Shown here: piece after piece, positions 5,427-8,187 of the stretch
Layout of the letters: each line of letters starts with the position of its first letter
Numbering within the stretch: the stretch's first letter is position 1
Assembly: GCA_007571275.1 (NCBI GenBank)
Contig: RKRS01000148.1
Location: 1-8,187, forward strand
From: Dehalococcoidia bacterium
Lineage (GTDB): Bacteria > Chloroflexota > Dehalococcoidia > Bin125
DNA length: 8,187 nucleotides
Direction: 5' to 3'
The notes under the pieces: model-generated
What the model saw: only the letters and a program-made list of their open reading frames with translations
The model's database searches: none
What the model was told of the DNA's origin: nothing
Position numbers and translations under genes: made by a program

Positions 5427-6725
5427 CTAGCTGGCCGTTACCAGCAGCGACTCCACTGAGTCCGGGCAGCAGGGTTCACGCTGTGCACCGGCGATCCCTC
5501 GCTCGCTCAGCAACTCCTCATATACATCGAGAATACTGCGCGCCACGTTGCGCCAGGAGTACACCGCCATGTCTGCCGTTGCAGCCGCGCCCATGCGTCG
5601 ACGCAGGACCTCGTTCCTCAACAACCGATCGATGGCCGTGGCAAACTCTTGCGGCTGTCGATTGCCGACGAGGAATCCGTTCTTGCCGTGCACAACCGTG
5701 CTGGCCAGCCCACCAACCCGCGTCGCCACCGACGGCGTGCCCGAGGCCATCGCTTCAACGGCCACCAGACCGAACGACTCGTACGCCGAGGGCACCGCGC
5801 ACACCGTCGCGGCGCGGTACAGGTCAGGCAACTGCCGGCGGGCGACGGCATTGACGAATCGCACCCGTTGCCCGACGCCACACTCAACCGCCAGGTCTCG
5901 CAGCCGCGCCCGCTCAGCTTCATCACGCTCGTCACCGCCCACGATCCACAACGAGGCGGAGGGTTGGCTCTCGATCAGCGGCAGCGCCTGGACCAACAGA
6001 TCGGCGCCCTTGGCCTGTTCCAGCCGACCAACAAACAGGATGCCTGGCCCGTCGGTCGCCCCAAGCTCAGGCAATGAAGCCGCCAACCGCCGACGAGACT
6101 CCTCAACGCCGGCCGGATGGAACATCTCCAGGTCGATCCCACAGGGGACCACCCGCACGCGCGATGCGTCGGCGCCATACTGGCCGATCAGGAAGGCGCG
6201 TTCATGAGATGTGGCGCCGATGATCGCGTCCGAACAGGCCACAACCCTGCGCTCGCCCGCGATCCGGAAGGGCGGCTCCGGTTGCTGGAAGACCTCCTTG
6301 ATCGCGCCGAGCGTGTGGAACATCACGACGTGAGGACATTGCCAGCGACGCGACAGCTCGATACCGCTCAGGCCGGCAACCCAGTAGTGAGAGTGAATCA
6401 GGTCATACGGTTCGCGCCGCGCCGCGATCTGCTCAACGCCAGCCGTGAACTCGGATACATGCGCCGCAATTTCAGTCGGTGGCAACCCGACCGGCGGACC
6501 TGCATTGACGTGAACAATTCGCGCTCCAGGGGCAAGCGCTTCAACGTCGGGAGCGTCAACGCGGTCGCGGCGCGTGTAGATATCGACTTCCCAACCGACC
6601 TCGGCCAGGTGTCGCGAGAGGTCTGCGACGTAGACGTTCATCCCACCGGCCTTGGTCGTGCCGGCGCGGGCCAGTGGAGACGTGTGCGTTGACATCACCG
6701 CCAAACGGCGTCGGCGTCTCATCAT
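5427..6725 (-). CDS. GT4-family retaining glycosyltransferase, MshA-like
   Basis: GT4 enzymes transfer a sugar from a nucleotide donor with retention; MshA joins GlcNAc to inositol 1-phosphate as step one of mycothiol synthesis. The 432-residue protein opens with HTSPLARAGTTKAGGMNVYV (14-33), closely like the MshA opening from memory, including the glycine-rich GGMN loop. Other features are IHSHYW (110-115), PCGIDLEMFHP (194-204), FVGRLEQAKGADLL (231-244, donor-phosphate Arg234 and Lys239) and the EX7E motif ESFGLVAVE (316-324). It has two Rossmann-like domains and no membrane segment. ATG 6725 overlaps the preceding stop as ATGA and has GGGAGG seven bases upstream; a second ATG follows directly at 6722. 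Sucrose-phosphate-synthase-like and lipid- or polysaccharide-directed GT4 enzymes share much of this pattern, so MshA activity is a hypothesis. Confidence 0.9.
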   Translation of the reverse strand: MMRRRRRLAVMSTHTSPLARAGTTKAGGMNVYVADLSRHLAEVGWEVDIYTRRDRVDAPDVEALAPGARIVHVNAGPPVGLPPTEIAAHVSEFTAGVEQIAARREPYDLIHSHYWVAGLSGIELSRRWQCPHVVMFHTLGAIKEVFQQPEPPFRIAGERRVVACSDAIIGATSHERAFLIGQYGADASRVRVVPCGIDLEMFHPAGVEESRRRLAASLPELGATDGPGILFVGRLEQAKGADLLVQALPLIESQPSASLWIVGGDERDEAERARLRDLAVECGVGQRVRFVNAVARRQLPDLYRAATVCAVPSAYESFGLVAVEAMASGTPSVATRVGGLASTVVHGKNGFLVGNRQPQEFATAIDRLLRNEVLRRRMGAAATADMAVYSWRNVARSILDVYEELLSERGIAGAQREPCCPDSVESLLVTAS

Positions 6726-7717
6726 GCCCCTGCCTCCCGTGTCAGTCGCAACCGTCGCACGACCGCGTCCTTGCCGCCCAGCTCATATTTGTATGGTTCA
6801 TCACCGCGCAAGAAGTTCACGCTCGACATCCCTCGCTCCACCGCGTCACGAATGCACAGCACTTTCGACGCCAACCCGGCAGACAGATCGCGGAACCTGG
6901 GGGCATAGCCACTGTTGTACAGCAGTAGCTGATTCTGCGCGACGAAGCACAATACCATCGCCGCCGCCTCGCCCGAAACTGACATCACATAGAGCCGCAA
7001 CCAACCGGCTTCCGCCAGCGACGCGCTCAGGCGCTCGAAGAAGGTTCGCATCTCATCGGTCAGGAAGACTGCCTTGTCACCGCGCGACTCAGCCATCATC
7101 GCCATGAACTCCGGCATCCGTTCCGCCACTGCCGAGGGCGATTCCAGCGCCTCAAACTCGACCGCGCCGCGCAACTGACGGAGCGGACGCAGCTTGCGTC
7201 GGACTTCGCGGCGATCGCGCGATCGCAGTGAAGACAGGTACGCGTCCCAACCCTCGCCAATCTCTACGGTCGGACAAACCGCTTCATCGGCGACCTCAAC
7301 GCGCCAGCCCCGCTCAGTAGCGTTCTGAAACGCATCTACCCATTCTGAGCCTGGCGCGATCCCGCGAAACTCGGCCGTGCTCGCCCCGGCGGCCTCGAGA
7401 TGATCCAGCACGGCAGAGACCAGCATCAACTCCTGACCGCTCTTCGCCACCGGGCCCAGATAGTCCGACACTTCATGGTCACCGGCAAAGGACCATTCAG
7501 ATTCACGCCGCTTGAGCGGCGCCAGGCCGACCAGCTCGCCAGTTCCGTTTTCCAGTCCCAACAGCTCCAACTCGGCCTCGCCGGGCTCGCCAAAGACTGA
7601 CCACCAGGCCTCGCCAAACTGCGGCGTCGAGAACGGCATCGCGTCCTCAGCGCGGCACAGAGCGTCCCAGCGCTCGCCCAACTCGGCGAATCCTCCGCGG
7701 ACGACCGTCAGGTTCAC
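6722..7717 (-). CDS. GNAT/FemAB-like acyltransferase (Acetyltransf_6 / CelD type)
   Basis: The 331-residue protein resembles the GNAT-fold group often annotated CelD/BcsL or FemAB-like, which transfers acyl or aminoacyl groups to amines. The N-terminal half (about 1-140) contains SFAGDHEVSDYLGPV (76-90). The C-terminal GNAT core runs from about 155 to 320, with the basic SRDRREVRRKLRPLR (166-180), LYNSGYAPRFRDLSAG (266-281) and the diagnostic NFLRGDEPYKYELG (301-314). I chose GTG at 7717, which overlaps the folE stop as GTGA and has AGGGA ten bases upstream. The longer frame to 7843 would run 127 bases into folE and adds an unconserved Asp/Arg-rich stretch. Its stop overlaps the glycosyltransferase start as ATGA. 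An acyl-transfer step on the amine freed by the neighbouring deacetylase is an attractive but unproven role. No cysteine-ligase signature (MshC HIGH/KMSKS) is seen. Confidence 0.82.
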   Translation of the reverse strand: MNLTVVRGGFAELGERWDALCRAEDAMPFSTPQFGEAWWSVFGEPGEAELELLGLENGTGELVGLAPLKRRESEWSFAGDHEVSDYLGPVAKSGQELMLVSAVLDHLEAAGASTAEFRGIAPGSEWVDAFQNATERGWRVEVADEAVCPTVEIGEGWDAYLSSLRSRDRREVRRKLRPLRQLRGAVEFEALESPSAVAERMPEFMAMMAESRGDKAVFLTDEMRTFFERLSASLAEAGWLRLYVMSVSGEAAAMVLCFVAQNQLLLYNSGYAPRFRDLSAGLASKVLCIRDAVERGMSSVNFLRGDEPYKYELGGKDAVVRRLRLTREAGA

Positions 7718-8187
7718 AACCGCTGCGTCCCTACCAGCGAGAGAAATTCTGCCCGCGTCTCTTCTTGATCGCGGAAACTGCCTCGCATCGCCGAGGTCAA
7801 CATCCGCGCGCCCGGCTTCTTGATCCCCCGCATCTGCATGCACATGTGCTCCGACTCCACTGCCACGCCGGCGCCCTGCGGCTGCAGCGTCTGCATCAGG
7901 ATGTCGACAATCTGCGCCGTCAGTCGCTCCTGCAGCTGCGGCCGTCGCGCCACCGCGTCGACCAGCCTCGCCAACTTCGACAACCCGACCACCCGGCCAT
8001 TCGGCACATAGCCCACGTGCGCCACCCCGTGGAACGGCATCAGATGGTGCTCGCAGGTCGAAAAGAACGGAATGTCGCGCAGGATCACCATCTCATCGTG
8101 GCCTTCTTCAAACCCCACCGTCAGCAATGCGGCCAGATCAACCTCTCGCCCGCCAAACGTCTCCGCAAACGCCGCTGTCACCCGCCG
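7714..8187 (-). CDS. folE: GTP cyclohydrolase I, C-terminal part (cut by window edge)
   Basis: FolE converts GTP to 7,8-dihydroneopterin triphosphate, the entry to folate and also to 7-deazapurines and biopterin. The window contains the last 157 residues; the frame stays open through 8187 (RRVTAAFAETFGG), so the real start lies outside and the GTG at 8181 is an internal valine. Zinc and catalytic residues are present: Cys45, His47 and His48 in STCEHHLMPFHG, and the second cysteine in ESEHMCMQMRG, corresponding to E. coli Cys110, His112, His113 and Cys181. GLSKLARLVDAVARRPQLQERLT and GARMLTSAMRGSF are typical of the zinc-dependent type I enzyme, not the FolE2 (type IB) form. Its TGA overlaps the next gene's GTG. 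The folate link to the downstream genes is not obvious; the shared operon may reflect compact packing. Confidence 0.96.
   Translation of the reverse strand, partial: RRVTAAFAETFGGREVDLAALLTVGFEEGHDEMVILRDIPFFSTCEHHLMPFHGVAHVGYVPNGRVVGLSKLARLVDAVARRPQLQERLTAQIVDILMQTLQPQGAGVAVESEHMCMQMRGIKKPGARMLTSAMRGSFRDQEETRAEFLSLVGTQRL

Noticed and set aside
7718..7843. Longer start of the GNAT-like gene, adding 42 residues
   Set aside because: It lies almost wholly within the conserved FolE C-terminus. The GTGA overlap at 7714-7717 is the typical coupled start.
8179..8181. GTG as a start codon for folE
   Set aside because: The frame continues to the window edge with RRVTAAFAETFGG, which matches the interior of GTP cyclohydrolase I, so the valine is internal.

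Overview
The window is an almost gap-free stretch of bacterial chromosome, and every supported gene lies on the minus strand. It reads from folE at the right edge to tuf at the left edge. Codon third positions are visibly rich in G and C, and start codons mix ATG and GTG. Two observations suggest a Chloroflexota-type organism, perhaps close to Thermomicrobia. First, S12 carries the long N-terminal insertion that I recall from Bacillus S12 and that is absent from the E. coli and mycobacterial proteins. Second, an MshA-like glycosyltransferase and a PIG-L deacetylase occur with a haem-handling CcsB. This placement is inferred from remembered family features, not from a search, and is only moderately confident.

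Right-hand unit (8187 to 3653, read leftwards): folE (partial), a GNAT/FemAB-like acyltransferase, an MshA-like GT4 glycosyltransferase, a PIG-L/LmbE zinc deacetylase, and ccsB. The first three genes are joined by 4-base start/stop overlaps (GTGA, then ATGA). PIG-L and ccsB overlap by 8 bases, and only GT4 and PIG-L are separated, by 42 bases. This looks like one translationally coupled operon. The glycosyltransferase and deacetylase correspond in type and order to the first two steps of mycothiol or bacillithiol synthesis. Whether this cluster makes a low-molecular-weight thiol or some other amino-sugar conjugate cannot be decided from the window.

Spacer (3652 to 3336): about 317 bases with no credible gene. 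It holds a stem-loop just after ccsB, a weak promoter candidate, and a strongly structured leader in front of rpsL. One arm of that leader can pair with either of two partners.

Left-hand unit (3335 to 1): the classical str operon, rpsL-rpsG-fusA-tuf, with tuf cut after 22 codons by the window edge. The rpsL-rpsG spacer holds two good stem-loops and the rpsG-fusA spacer holds one, so autoregulation or RNA processing is plausible. S12 has Arg at the position equivalent to E. coli Lys87, where Lys-to-Arg is a known streptomycin-resistance change.

No mobile element, CRISPR array, tRNA or rRNA was seen. Most of the content is housekeeping. The best leads are the rpsL leader, the rpsL-rpsG intergenic RNA, and the GT4/PIG-L/GNAT cluster.
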